A stretch of 64,000 nt of DNA from Sphingomonas yabuuchiae (GTDB lineage Bacteria > Pseudomonadota > Alphaproteobacteria > Sphingomonadales > Sphingomonadaceae). The stretch is taken from the NCBI RefSeq assembly GCF_001477495.1, contig NZ_LDTF01000029.1, forward strand, positions 48,870-112,869, read 5' to 3'. A model generated the notes under the pieces. It worked only from the letters and a program-made list of their open reading frames with translations. It was not told the DNA's origin and searched no databases. The position numbers were made by a program, and so were the translations under genes. How positions within the stretch are numbered: the stretch's first letter is position 1; every line of letters begins with the position of its first letter. Shown in pieces: positions 18,356-26,329 of the stretch.

Positions 18356-19121
18356 CGGTTAACTCCGCGACGAAATCATAGGCATCGCCGCGATAGAAGG
18401 ACTGGGTATATTCCACCGCCCGTCCATCGCGTAGAAATCCGCGCCGTTCGATCAACAGGCCCGCATGGCCCGGATCGACATCCAACATCTTGGCATGATC
18501 GGGCCCGAACGGCACCGCGCGCAACCGCTGCAGCGCGCGCACCGGCCGGTTGCCGGTCCGCTCCAGCGCAGCATAGAGCGACCGGTCGACCGCCTCGATC
18601 GAGGGCAGCGCAAAGCCCGCGATGGTCGACACCTCGATCGCCATCGGCACCTCATCGGCATAGCGTACGCGCTGGAAACGATAGACCGGCGCACCCGGCG
18701 ACAGGCCCAGCGACATCGCCTCTTCCGGCGTCACCGTGCCAGGGGCACGGCTGACCCACTGGCTGCTCGGCGTGCGGCCGCGCGCGATCATGTCCTCGGA
18801 GAAGGAGGACAGCTTGGAGAAGCTCTTCTCCACACGCCCCGCGACGAAGGTCCCCGCACCGCGACGGCGCGTCAGCAACCCTTCCTCGACCAGACCACCG
18901 ATCGCCTTGCGCACCGTGATCCGCGACACGTCATATTCGATTGCCAGATCGCGCTCGGCGGGGATCGCGTCATCCTCGGCCAGGACATTGTTCGTGATCG
19001 CATCGCGCAGCAGCTGCTGGAGCTGGAGGTATAACGGCGCGGGGTTCCCCTTTCGGAAGGAGCCGACCTGCGCCGAGAATGTCATGGCCGCGCCATCCCC
19101 CTTTGCCCGGGCGTCGCTCAT
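18348..19121 (-). CDS. GntR/UTRA family regulator of the GlcNAc operon
   Basis: GntR-family regulator of the HutC/UTRA branch, about 257 aa: a winged HTH near residues 20-85 (PLYLQLQQLLRDAI, then YDVSRITVRKAIGGLV as recognition helix) and a UTRA sensor domain (about 105-250) that binds amino-sugar phosphates in relatives such as NagR/DasR. The frame is open from a TTG at 19172, but that has no ribosome-binding site. ATG 19121 (weak GGGGCG upstream) and ATG 19085 are better, and I chose the first because it leaves a promoter-sized gap to cutC. Its placement at the head of the nag genes implies local control by GlcNAc-6-P or GlcN-6-P. Confidence 0.88.
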   Translation of the reverse strand: MSDARAKGDGAAMTFSAQVGSFRKGNPAPLYLQLQQLLRDAITNNVLAEDDAIPAERDLAIEYDVSRITVRKAIGGLVEEGLLTRRRGAGTFVAGRVEKSFSKLSSFSEDMIARGRTPSSQWVSRAPGTVTPEEAMSLGLSPGAPVYRFQRVRYADEVPMAIEVSTIAGFALPSIEAVDRSLYAALERTGNRPVRALQRLRAVPFGPDHAKMLDVDPGHAGLLIERRGFLRDGRAVEYTQSFYRGDAYDFVAELTDV

Positions 19122-19155
19122 GCCACGCCCCGCTTCGACAACGGGCTTATCCCAG

Positions 19156-19193
19156 CCAAACCAAGTGAGCAATAGGTATTATATTTGGCATAC
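19156..19193. promoter_or_regulatory. Possible operator upstream of the GntR/nag genes
   Basis: This AT-rich stretch between cutC and the GntR gene holds two nested inverted repeats, CCAAA (19156-19160) with TTTGG (19184-19188) and GTAT (19176-19179) with ATAC (19190-19193). Position and symmetry would suit a GntR-type operator, but the repeats are short and may be chance. Confidence 0.3.
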
Positions 19194-19201
19194 ATTGGCT
19201 T

Positions 19202-19948
19202 TTATCCTTCCCCTATTTTCTGCCGTATCGCCGCGATGCGATCGGCGCTCGTCCGACGCCTGGGCCCTATCGCAAAGCCCATGTCGAGCACGCGCGAATC
19301 CCCCCAATCCTCCCGCACACTCGCCGAAGCATGAATCGCATCGACCCCGGTCCGGGCGATCAGCGCCCTGACATTCTCCGCCGAGACGCCCGATCCCGCG
19401 ATGATCGACAGCCGCCCATCCGCAGCCTCGACCATCTTCGCAATGACGTCGGCGCCCCGTTCGGCCGTCGCCGCCCCGCCCGAGGTCAGAATATGGTCAT
19501 AGCCCAGCTCCGCCGCCTGCCCGACCGCCTCGACCGGGTCCGCCACCAGATCGATCGCCCGGTGCAACACGATAGCCACCCCGGCCGACGCCTCCCGCCA
19601 GCGCGCCAGCGCCTCCAGGTCGAGCCGCTGGTCGTCTGCCATCGCCCCGACGACGACGCCCGCGACACCCATCGCCACCATGTGGCGAATTTCTTTCAAT
19701 ACCAGTCTCATATCGGCACGGTCATAACGGAAGTCGCCATCGCGCGGCCGCGCCATCGCATGCACCGGAACGCCGGATTCCACCGCATGAGCCACCAGCG
19801 CCGCCGAGGGGGTCAACCCGCCCAGGCCCAGCGCGCCGCAAAGCTCGATCCGGTCCGCCCCCGCGGCCACGACCGCCGCCACACCCTCCGCGTCATCGAC
19901 GCAGATCTCCAGCAGCGGCACTCCGGCGCGGACTGGTGACATGACCAT
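19202..19948 (-). CDS. cutC: CutC family protein
   Basis: TIM-barrel protein of 248 aa in the CutC family (historically copper homeostasis; the true biochemical role is unsettled). Recognised by LLEICVDDAEGV at the N-terminus, AGADRIELCGALGLGGLTP and HRAIDLVADP in the core, and the ILTSGGAATAERG and SGVSAENV segments. The start at 19948 is chosen because GGGGGGGAG sits about 6 nt upstream; the frame continues 21 codons further without homology. It is the first gene of the leftward run that continues into the GlcNAc genes 80 bp downstream, and cutC genes are often found beside amino-sugar loci, which hints at a sugar-related role rather than copper. Confidence 0.92.
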   Translation of the reverse strand: MVMSPVRAGVPLLEICVDDAEGVAAVVAAGADRIELCGALGLGGLTPSAALVAHAVESGVPVHAMARPRDGDFRYDRADMRLVLKEIRHMVAMGVAGVVVGAMADDQRLDLEALARWREASAGVAIVLHRAIDLVADPVEAVGQAAELGYDHILTSGGAATAERGADVIAKMVEAADGRLSIIAGSGVSAENVRALIARTGVDAIHASASVREDWGDSRVLDMGFAIGPRRRTSADRIAAIRQKIGEG

Positions 19949-20095
19949 CTTGAACTCCCCCCCGGTCCATTCGCCTCGCGCACCCGGACCACCGCCGCGC
20001 GAACCTTTCACAGATGCGTCATTTAAGCAGCACGCCGGACAATGCGCCAGCCCAATGGTCTCATGACGAGAACGTCACATTTTTTCCGTTTACGG

Positions 20096-20112
20096 ACCAA
20101 TGTCAGTTTGGT
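20096..20112. promoter_or_regulatory. Inverted repeat upstream of cutC
   Basis: ACCAA (20096-20100) and TTGGT (20108-20112) form a 5-7-5 inverted repeat in the AT-richer gap between cutC and the TBDR relic. It would be well placed to control both the leftward operon and the lost rightward receptor gene. The symmetry is short, so this is only a candidate site. Confidence 0.3.
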
Positions 20113-20126
20113 TACAAGTTGGTAGT

Positions 20127-20207
20127 TTCGGCCTGCGCATCGCGATCAACGTCAAGCGCGAGGCCAACGCCATCGCCGACGTCATCACCGCCGAGGACAT
20201 GGGCTAG
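20127..20207 (+). pseudogene. Relic of a TonB-dependent receptor plug domain
   Basis: In frame from 20127 the sequence reads FGLRIAINVKREANAIADV followed by ITAEDMG and a TAG stop. This matches the N-terminal plug of carbohydrate-type TBDRs (compare ALAAKRNDIRITDGISSEDIGK in the receptor at 46708), where the next residues should be KFPD. Only about 26 codons survive: the signal peptide, TonB box and barrel are missing, and the dead IS481-type transposase begins about 80 bp downstream. The relic points away from the GlcNAc operon, as a divergent receptor gene would. It is best read as the remains of a receptor deleted by an insertion-sequence event. Confidence 0.7.
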
Positions 20208-20434
20208 GTGGGTAGTCCCGAGGAGTGGCGGTACGGATCGATTTTGGATCGGCTCGGGTTTCCTGTCCAGGTGCGTGCGACATATTCCTAGGGTGTGATG
20301 CCGTGGCGCGTCTTCAACCGGCGGGCATGGTTGTAAGCCTCGATAAATAGCTCAAGGTGCTGTTGAAGCTGGTCATGGCTGTCGTATTGATAGCGTTTGA
20401 CCATCGCGTCCTTGATTGTCCGGTTCATTCGTTC

Positions 20435-20460
20435 GATCCCGGCCTTCGCCGGGGCAGACT
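20435..20460. repeat. REP-like palindrome C inside transposase
   Basis: CCCGGC-CTTC-GCCGGG (20438-20453) with flanks GAT and GGCAGACT. On the transposase strand it separates NHPWTNSQ from the conserved ERMNRTIK block and shifts the frame into a stop. Same core as copy A, in the opposite orientation. Confidence 0.75.
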
Positions 20461-20935
20461 CTGGCTGTTGGTCCAGGGGTGGTTCGGCTTGGTAAGCCGG
20501 CGCTCGATCCCATGCCGCCAGCAGGCGCGATTGAAGGGGTGACCGCGCAGGCGTGCCGTGGGTCCGTCCCGGTTCTTCGGCAGGTGTGCGAACTGGATGC
20601 CGTTGTCGGTCAGCATGGTGTGTATGTCATAGGGCACCGCCTCGACCAGCTCGTCGAGGAAGGCGACGGCACTGGTAACGTTGGCCTTGTCTCGGAGCCT
20701 GGCAAAAGCAATCTTTAATGTCCGGTCGATCGCGACGAAGAAGTAGAGCTTGCCTTCCCCGGTGCGGACCTCGGCAATGTCGACGTGGAAGTAGCCGATC
20801 GCCTATGACTTGAATTTCTGGCTGGCTGGCTTGTCACCGTCCACCTCGGGCAACCGGCCGATTCCAAGCCGCTGCAGGCAGCGGTCTAGCGCGGAACGGG
20901 TTAAATGTGGGATCGTCGGCTGGAGGCCGTAGAGG

Positions 20936-20962
20936 CAGTCCCCGCCTACGCGGGAGCAGGCT
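20936..20962. repeat. REP-like palindrome B inside transposase, in frame
   Basis: CCCGC-CTAC-GCGGG (20941-20954) with flanks CAGTC and AGCAGGCT. It lies between the conserved LLPL and DCLYGLQP blocks and adds about seven codons read as ACSRVGG without breaking the frame. Flanks match those of copies A and C. Confidence 0.75.
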
Positions 20963-21160
20963 AGCGGCAGCAGCGTGTGACGCCGGAACGCCACAATCAT
21001 CGCTTCCTCGTCCAACGTTGGCACGGTGGAATGATTGGCCTCCGGCCCCATTGGGGCATCGCTGACGCTCGCCCGCTTGCGCCACTTCTGGACGGTGGTC
21101 GGGCTGATGCCGTGTCGTCGGGCCAGCGCCCTTACGCTCTCTTTGCTCCGCTGTATCGCC

Positions 21161-21190
21161 AGCCCGCCCCGGCGAAGGCCGGGGGACTGC
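21161..21190. repeat. REP-like palindrome A inside transposase
   Basis: CCCCGGC-GAAG-GCCGGGG (21167-21184) with flanks AGCCCG and GACTGC. It interrupts the transposase right after the conserved start ...SARTTEAV and shifts the frame of the following helix-turn-helix region. Confidence 0.75.
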
Positions 21191-21307
21191 CTCAGTCGTG
21201 CGGGCGCTCCCGTGTAGAACCTGCCCCATTGCTCCTCCCGCCATGCGCAATGGTCAAACGTACCATCACACCGTGGGATCAGACATCTAAGCCCCTTTCT
21301 GCATCCG

Positions 21308-21323
21308 CTCCCGCAGGCGGGAG
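21308..21323. repeat. Short perfect palindrome
   Basis: CTCCCGC-AG-GCGGGAG, a 7-bp perfect stem with a 2-nt loop in the gap between the transposase relic and the putative RNA. It resembles the GC-rich hairpins seen elsewhere in the window and may be another dispersed palindrome. Confidence 0.55.
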
Positions 21324-21340
21324 GGGACCGAGGGGAGGTA

Positions 21341-21517
21341 TTGAAGTCTCACAGAGCCTGTCGCCTGTGGCCTTGCCCTCCCCCATCCCGGTTTCAGGTA
21401 ATCGATGCCCCGCATCTTTTAGGTCATGCCGGGGGCAAGACCGACCTGAAACTCGCTTGCGAGAGGGGCGTGAAAGAAAACAAGCCGTCGGTCCTTCGGG
21501 ATCGGCGGGTTTTTCTT
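21341..21517 (+). ncRNA. Putative structured small RNA ending in a terminator
   Basis: The 400-bp gap upstream of the metallophosphoesterase contains strong ordered secondary structure on the plus strand. CACAG/CTGTG (21350-21368) comes first. A long hairpin follows: outer stem GTTTCAGGT (21391-21399) with ACCTGAAAC (21444-21452), an internal bubble, inner stem GCCCCGCAT (21407-21415) with ATGCCGGGGGC (21426-21436), and loop cttttaggtc. Next is the tight hairpin CTCGC/GCGAG (21452-21463), then an intrinsic terminator at 21485-21514. The design, a long hairpin with a central bubble and a small 3' hairpin, recalls 6S-type RNA, but I cannot match it to that or any other family. It could instead be a leader that attenuates the downstream gene. 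Start and strand are inferred. Confidence 0.45.
21485..21514 (+). terminator. Intrinsic terminator
   Basis: CCGTCGGTCC (21485-21494), loop TTCG, GGATCGGCGG (21499-21508), then G and five T. Ten paired positions including two G-U pairs, with the favoured TTCG tetraloop. It ends the putative RNA and lies 116 bp before the next start codon. Confidence 0.85.
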
Positions 21518-21630
21518 ATGCGGTGACTTCCCCGAGTCATGAAACTGCTGCGCGCCTGTCACCGATCTGCGACGCGGGCGTAACAGATGACGCCTATGAC
21601 ATACGGAACGCCAAGCGTGGGGTTCCGACG

Positions 21631-22515
21631 ATGCCGATGACCAGCATTCCGATCGATGGCTCGCTGCACGAAGACGCCGCCATCCTCGACTTCATCCCCC
21701 GCGCGCCGGTGACGCCCGAGCCCGAGGGCCATGAGCGCCGCCGTTACCGCACCATCTGGATCTCGGACGTGCATCTCGGCACGCGCGGCTGCAATGCCGA
21801 GATGCTGATCGACTTTCTGGACCATGTCGACAGCGAGATCATGTATCTGGTCGGCGACATGATCGACGGCTGGCGGCTGAAGAAGAAATTCTATTGGCCC
21901 GCCGCGCACAACGACGTGGTCTGGCGGCTGCTGAAGCGCGCCAAGCGCGGCACCCGCGTCGTCTATATCCCCGGCAATCACGACGAGATTTTCCGCCAGT
22001 TCACCGGCATGGATTTCGGCGGCATCGCCATCTGTCGCAAGGCGATCCACGAGACGGCGGACGGCCGCCGCCTGCTGATCCTGCACGGCGACGAGTTCGA
22101 CGCGATCACGCTGGCGCATCGCTGGCTCGCCCATGTCGGCGACTTCGCCTACACCGCGCTGATGGAGGTGAACCGCTGGGTGAACATCGTCCGGCGGTGG
22201 ATGAAGCGCCCTTACTGGTCGCTGTCCAAGCACGCCAAGGCCAAGGTGAAGAACGCCGTCGCCTTCATCTCGCATTTCGAGGAAGTTGTCGCCCATGCCG
22301 CAGGCGCACGCGGCGTCGACGGGGTGGTATGCGGCCATATCCACACGGCGGAAATCCGCGACATCAACGGCGTCACCTATTATAATGATGGCGACTGGGT
22401 GGAAGGCTGCACCGCGCTGGTCGAGCATTTCGACGGCACGATGGAGATCCTGCACTGGGGCGACGAGATGGAGGCCCGGCGGACCAAGCCGACCGTCGCC
22501 GCCATCGCTGCCTGA
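21631..22515 (+). CDS. Calcineurin-like metallophosphoesterase (UDP-2,3-diacylglucosamine diphosphatase-like)
   Basis: Metallophosphoesterase of 294 aa with all five metal-site motifs: ISDVHLGTRG, VGDMIDGW, IPGNHDE, LILHGDEFD and VVCGHIHTAEI. The family resembles LpxH, which cuts the pyrophosphate of UDP-2,3-diacylglucosamine in lipid A synthesis, and many databases use that name. This longer subgroup, however, is usually paired with a glycosyltransferase and its substrate is unproven. The start is ATG 21631, 12 nt after a GTGGGG run; upstream in-frame codons show no homology. The glycosyltransferase starts 19 bp downstream, so the pair is an operon, probably acting on an envelope lipid. Confidence 0.9.
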   Translation: MPMTSIPIDGSLHEDAAILDFIPRAPVTPEPEGHERRRYRTIWISDVHLGTRGCNAEMLIDFLDHVDSEIMYLVGDMIDGWRLKKKFYWPAAHNDVVWRLLKRAKRGTRVVYIPGNHDEIFRQFTGMDFGGIAICRKAIHETADGRRLLILHGDEFDAITLAHRWLAHVGDFAYTALMEVNRWVNIVRRWMKRPYWSLSKHAKAKVKNAVAFISHFEEVVAHAAGARGVDGVVCGHIHTAEIRDINGVTYYNDGDWVEGCTALVEHFDGTMEILHWGDEMEARRTKPTVAAIAA

Positions 22516-22534
22516 TCGGAAAGGACAAGGCCGG

Positions 22535-23563
22535 ATGCGGATCGCGATCGTCACCGACGCCTGGGCGCCCCAGGTCAATGGCGTGGTCCGCACCCTGCAA
22601 TCGGTCACGGCCGAACTCCGCGCGATGGGCCATGAGGTCAACGTGGTTTCCCCCGACCTTTTCGCCTCGGTCCCCTGCCCTACCTACCCCGAAATCCGGC
22701 TGGCGCTGCCCGCCCCCGGCGCGGTCGGGCGGGCGCTTGGCGGCTTTCGACCCGATGCCGTGCACATCGCGACGGAAGGACCGCTGGGGCTGCTCGCACG
22801 ACGCTGGTGCCTGTCGCACGGACTGCCCTTCACCACCGCCTATCATACGCAATTCCCCGAATATGTCGCGGCACGGGTGAAGGCGGTCAGCCCGGAATTG
22901 GTCTGGCGCTATGTCCGCTGGTTCCATACGCCGTCGACCGCGATCCTGGCCTCGACGCCCAGTGTAGCCGCGACGCTGGCCGCGCATGGCTTGCCGCAGA
23001 ACCGGCATTGGGGACGCGGCGTCGACACCACGTTGTTCCGCGCCGAAGGGCGGCGTGACGCGATGGTTGCGCGACTGCCCGGCCCGGTGCAGCTCTATGC
23101 AGGCCGCGTCGCGGTGGAGAAGAACATCGCGGCGTTTCTCGAAACACGGACACCGGGCACCAAGGTCGTGGTCGGCGACGGCCCCGCCCGTGCGGCGCTG
23201 GCCGAGCAATATCCCGAGGTGCGCTTCCTGGGCGCCAAGTTCGGCGAGGATCTGGCCGCCGTCTATCGTACGGCGGACGTCTTCGTCTTCCCCAGCCGGA
23301 CCGACACGTTCGGGCTGGTGATGATAGAGGCCCTGGCTTGCGGAACACCGGTTGCCGCCCTGCCGGTCCAGGGGCCGCTAGATGTGCTCAGCCCAGCGGT
23401 CGGGGTGATGAACGAGGCGCTGAACCGGGCCATCGCGGGTGCGCTGACGCTTGATCGCACGACCTGCGCGGCCTTTGGCCAGGGCTTCTCGTGGCGCGCC
23501 AGTGCCGAACAGTTCCTGGCCGCTTTGGCGCCGATCCATCGTGACTTGAAGGTTGCCGCTTAA
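22535..23563 (+). CDS. GT4 family glycosyltransferase
   Basis: Retaining GT-B glycosyltransferase of 342 aa, family GT4. N-terminal domain begins MRIAIVTDAWAPQVNGVVRT (acceptor side) and includes HIATEGPLGL and TAYHTQFPEY. The C-terminal nucleotide-sugar domain has LYAGRVAVEKN, VVGDGPAR and the signature FPSRTDTFGLVMIEALACGTPVAA with the donor-binding Glu. Relatives transfer mannose, glucose or glucuronic acid to diacylglycerol or similar lipids. Paired with the metallophosphoesterase 19 bp upstream, it likely makes a membrane glycolipid. Start at ATG 22535 is supported by AAGGACAAGG upstream. Confidence 0.9.
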   Translation: MRIAIVTDAWAPQVNGVVRTLQSVTAELRAMGHEVNVVSPDLFASVPCPTYPEIRLALPAPGAVGRALGGFRPDAVHIATEGPLGLLARRWCLSHGLPFTTAYHTQFPEYVAARVKAVSPELVWRYVRWFHTPSTAILASTPSVAATLAAHGLPQNRHWGRGVDTTLFRAEGRRDAMVARLPGPVQLYAGRVAVEKNIAAFLETRTPGTKVVVGDGPARAALAEQYPEVRFLGAKFGEDLAAVYRTADVFVFPSRTDTFGLVMIEALACGTPVAALPVQGPLDVLSPAVGVMNEALNRAIAGALTLDRTTCAAFGQGFSWRASAEQFLAALAPIHRDLKVAA

Positions 23564-23968
23564 GCCTGATGACAAGACCTTGAACCGACACAAGTCCCCC
23601 CTTCATGGGATCGTGGCGAGAGTCAGGCATAAAAGCCAGGGCGGCGGCCCACCGTTGACCCGCTGGCAGTGGAGGCACAACTGCCTCATTGCCCTGCGCC
23701 GGGCCGCCATCGACAGTGCGTTCGCGACGCTGCATTGCTGGACGGGACTGACCTGCGTCCGCTGTCGCGGCCTGGCGCGCAATAGCCGCCACCGGCTGCT
23801 GGCAAGATGACCCGATCATTCCAGCCTGTCTGAGACCCGTCCGTTACCAGCACCGTTCCACCCTGCCAGACGCCGAGAAGCAGGATCGGGGGCCGTCTTG
23901 GGTCCTGGCAAAAAGAGCTCACTCCCCCGCCTTCACCGGATAACCTCGGGGTGCTTCGCAACGGTCCC
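23564..23968. other. Intergenic gap with no confident gene
   Basis: About 405 bp between the glycosyltransferase and the convergent tpiA gene. Several open frames cross it on both strands (for example 23553-23810 plus, 23686-23961 minus), but none shows a family motif, a convincing ribosome-binding site or neighbour coupling. It may hold a decayed gene; I see no clear repeat or terminator. Confidence 0.5.
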
Positions 23969-24712
23969 CTACGATGGGGACGAAATTTGGCGTGTTGCCA
24001 AGTCGATCGATTTTAGAATCGCGATGAACGCCTCGGCATCCAAACTCTGGCGACCGACCAGAAAACCGTCGACCCCGCCATCGACGAACAGCGCCGCACC
24101 GTTATCGGGCGTCACCGAGCCGCCATACACGATGCGCACCCCCGAAACCGTATCGCGGATCAGCCCGGCCATGGCCGCGACCTCCGCCGGATCGGGCGTA
24201 CGGTCACCGCCGATCGCCCAGACGGGTTCATAGGCGATGGCGATCCCCTGCCCGCCCATCCCCGCAAGCGAACGCGTCAGTTGCTGCCGGACCACCTCCG
24301 CCGATCGACCGGCGGCATGATCCTCCGCCGTCTCGCCGACGCACAGCATCACATCCAGCCCCGCCGCCCGCGCCGCCCGCAACTTGGCCGCGATCAACAC
24401 ATCATTCTCGTGATGGTCGTGCCGCCGCTCGCTATGGCCCAGCAGGACCAGCGACGCGCCCGCCTCGCGCAGCATCGCGGCGGAAATGTCGCCGGTATGC
24501 GCGCCGTTCGGCTCGGCATGGCAATCCTGCCCCCCGATGGCGAGGCCCAGGCAAACGCGCCCCGCCCGCTCGATCAGCGTCGCAGGCAAGCACAGCGCGA
24601 CATCGACGGCGGGATGCCGCCGCGCCGCCTCACCGATCGCGATGACGGTCGGCAAATCGCCGCCATCGCCATGCATCTTCCAGTTACCGACCAGCAGCGG
24701 CCGCTTCGCCAT
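23969..24712 (-). CDS. tpiA: Triose-phosphate isomerase
   Basis: Interconverts dihydroxyacetone phosphate and glyceraldehyde-3-phosphate. 247 aa, TIM barrel, with the active-site lysine in LLVGNWKMHG, catalytic histidine in LGHSERRHDH, catalytic glutamate in AYEPVWAIGG and the phosphate-gripping GGSVTPDN segment. The start at 24712 lies 2 bp after the glpK stop, so it is co-transcribed with glycerol kinase and would channel glycerol-derived DHAP into glycolysis. Sphingomonads usually carry another tpiA in the core genome, so this may be a second copy dedicated to glycerol; that is not testable from the window. Confidence 0.95.
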   Translation of the reverse strand: MAKRPLLVGNWKMHGDGGDLPTVIAIGEAARRHPAVDVALCLPATLIERAGRVCLGLAIGGQDCHAEPNGAHTGDISAAMLREAGASLVLLGHSERRHDHHENDVLIAAKLRAARAAGLDVMLCVGETAEDHAAGRSAEVVRQQLTRSLAGMGGQGIAIAYEPVWAIGGDRTPDPAEVAAMAGLIRDTVSGVRIVYGGSVTPDNGAALFVDGGVDGFLVGRQSLDAEAFIAILKSIDLATRQISSPS

Positions 24713-24714
24713 CG

Positions 24715-26208
24715 TCACGCGCCCGGCTTGGCCAACGTCCGGGCCACCGCGTCGCGCCACCCGGTGACCAGCGGCGCGCGGGCGTCCTCGGCCATGGAAG
24801 GCTCGAAACATTCCTCCCGCGACCAGAGCTTCTCCAGCGCATCGAGGCCCGACCACACCCCCGTCGCCAGCCCGGCATGGAAGGCCGCGCCGCGCGCCGT
24901 CGTCTCCAAGTCGGCGGGCCGCTCGACCGGCGTCCGGATCATATTGGCAAGGAAGCGGCACAGCCAGTCATTCGCCGCCATGCCGCCATCGACGCGCAGG
25001 ATGGCGGGGCCTTCGCCTGCATCGGCTTTCATCGCCTCGGCCAGGTCCATCGTCTGATAGGCGACCGACTCCAGCGCCGCGCGCGCCAGATGCGCCGCAC
25101 TGGCGCCCAGCGTCAGACCATAAATGGCGCCGCGCGCATCCGGCTCCCAATAGGGCGCGCCCATGCCGACAAAGGCGGGGACCATATAGACGCCGTGGCT
25201 ATCGGGCACCTGCGTAGCCAGATCGTCGGTCTGGCTGGCATGGGTAATGACGCCCAGCCCGTCGCGCAGCCACTTCACCGCCGCCCCCGCGACGAAGATC
25301 GATCCCTCCAGCGCATAGGTCGTCCGGCCGTTCAGCCGGTAGGCGGGTGTGGTCAGCAGCCGGTGCTTCGACGCGACCGCCGTATCGCCGGTGTTGAGCA
25401 GCATGAAGCAGCCGGTGCCATAGGTCGACTTGGCCATGCCGTGGCGGAAACAGGCCTGCCCGAACAAGGCCGCCTGCTGGTCGCCCGCCATGCCTGCGAT
25501 TGGAATTGCCGCACCGAGCAGATCGGGGGCGGTGGTGCCGAAGACATGCGCATTGTCGTGCACCTCTGGCAGCATCGCCATCGGCACGCGCAGCAGACGG
25601 CACAATTCCTCGTCCCACATGCCCCGATGAATGTCGAACAGCATCGTGCGGCTGGCATTGGTGATATCGGTCGCGTGGACCGCCCCGCCGGTCAGCCGCC
25701 AGAGCAGGAAGCTGTCAATCGTGCCGAACGCCAATTCGCCGCGTTCCGCCCGTGCCCGGGCGCCCTCGACATGGTCGAGCAGCCAGGCGAGCTTGGTCGC
25801 CGAAAAATAGGGGTCGATCAGCAATCCGGTCCGCTCGCGCACCAGATCCTCGGCACCATCGGCCTTCAGCGTCTGGCACAGGTCGGTGCCGCGCCGGTCC
25901 TGCCAGACGATGGCGCGGTGGATCGGCTCGCCTGTGGCGCGGTCCCAGACGACCGCCGTCTCGCGCTGGTTGGTGATGCCGATCGCGGCGATCTGCGCCG
26001 GGGCGACGCCGCTTTCGTCGATCGCCTTGCGCGCGGTGGCGAGCGCATCGCGCCAGATATCCTCCGGGTCATGCTCGACCCAGCCGAGCGCGGGGTAGTG
26101 CTGCGCGAACTCGGCCTGTGCAATGGCGACCCGGCGGGCCTGCCCGTCGAACACGATGCTGCGCGTCGAGGTCGTGCCCTGATCGATCACCAGAATGTGC
26201 GACGCCAT
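24715..26208 (-). CDS. glpK: Glycerol kinase
   Basis: FGGY-family kinase of 497 aa that phosphorylates glycerol to sn-glycerol-3-phosphate with ATP. Typical features: phosphate-binding [14 protein letters not shown] at the N-terminus, [17 protein letters not shown], the substrate loop [22 protein letters not shown] and the C-terminal ATP-site [10 protein letters not shown]. Length matches E. coli GlpK. It is divergent from glpD across a 121-bp gap that carries operator-like repeats, and is followed at once by tpiA. No glycerol facilitator gene is seen next to it. Confidence 0.97.
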   Translation of the reverse strand: MASHILVIDQGTTSTRSIVFDGQARRVAIAQAEFAQHYPALGWVEHDPEDIWRDALATARKAIDESGVAPAQIAAIGITNQRETAVVWDRATGEPIHRAIVWQDRRGTDLCQTLKADGAEDLVRERTGLLIDPYFSATKLAWLLDHVEGARARAERGELAFGTIDSFLLWRLTGGAVHATDITNASRTMLFDIHRGMWDEELCRLLRVPMAMLPEVHDNAHVFGTTAPDLLGAAIPIAGMAGDQQAALFGQACFRHGMAKSTYGTGCFMLLNTGDTAVASKHRLLTTPAYRLNGRTTYALEGSIFVAGAAVKWLRDGLGVITHASQTDDLATQVPDSHGVYMVPAFVGMGAPYWEPDARGAIYGLTLGASAAHLARAALESVAYQTMDLAEAMKADAGEGPAILRVDGGMAANDWLCRFLANMIRTPVERPADLETTARGAAFHAGLATGVWSGLDALEKLWSREECFEPSMAEDARAPLVTGWRDAVARTLAKPGA

Positions 26209-26225
26209 CGCTCACCCCTCTCCCT

Positions 26226-26283
26226 GTTTTCGTTTTGAAACGTCACACGCTTTCATATGAACGTCAATGCTTTCGTTTTCGGT
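26226..26283. promoter_or_regulatory. Putative GlpR operator array between glpK and glpD
   Basis: Three related sites lie in the divergent promoter gap: CGTTT-TG-AAACG (26231-26242) preceded by GTTTT, the perfect palindrome TTCATATGAA (26252-26261), and CTTTCGTTTTCGG (26270-26282). TTTCG/CGAAA-type half sites are usual for DeoR-family GlpR proteins, and a GlpR-like gene lies in the same locus. The array could repress both glpK-tpiA and glpD-glpR. Confidence 0.6.
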
Positions 26284-26329
26284 CCGGATGGTATAGCAAG
26301 GACGGCGCTCAAGAACAGGGACAAGCGGC

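Larger units (their letters stand above)
20288..21229 (-). pseudogene. IS481-type transposase, inactivated
   Basis: DDE integrase/transposase of the IS481 type, read leftward from ATG 21229 (GGAGGAG just upstream) to TAG 20288. Recognisable blocks are MGQVLHGSA at the start, IVAFRRHTLLPL, LQPTIPHLTRSALDRCLQ, YFHVDIAEVRT, VAIDRTLKIAFARL, MLTDNGIQF, NHPWTNSQ, ERMNRTIK and EAYNHARRLKTRHGITP. The gene is dead. A nonsense TAG follows KFKS at about 20803, and three short palindromes interrupt it at 21161-21190, 20936-20962 and 20435-20460. The first and last shift the frame, and the middle one adds about seven in-frame codons (ACSRVGG). The C-terminus stops after GITP, somewhat short of the family norm. 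I could not identify terminal inverted repeats or a target duplication. Confidence 0.85.

Noticed and set aside
21341..21517. Naming the structured RNA as 6S RNA (ssrS)
   Set aside because: The overall shape is similar, but I cannot match conserved 6S bases and the usual gene neighbours are absent.
23553..23961. Several small frames in the gap before tpiA
   Set aside because: No motif, no ribosome-binding site and no coupling; left as unassigned sequence.
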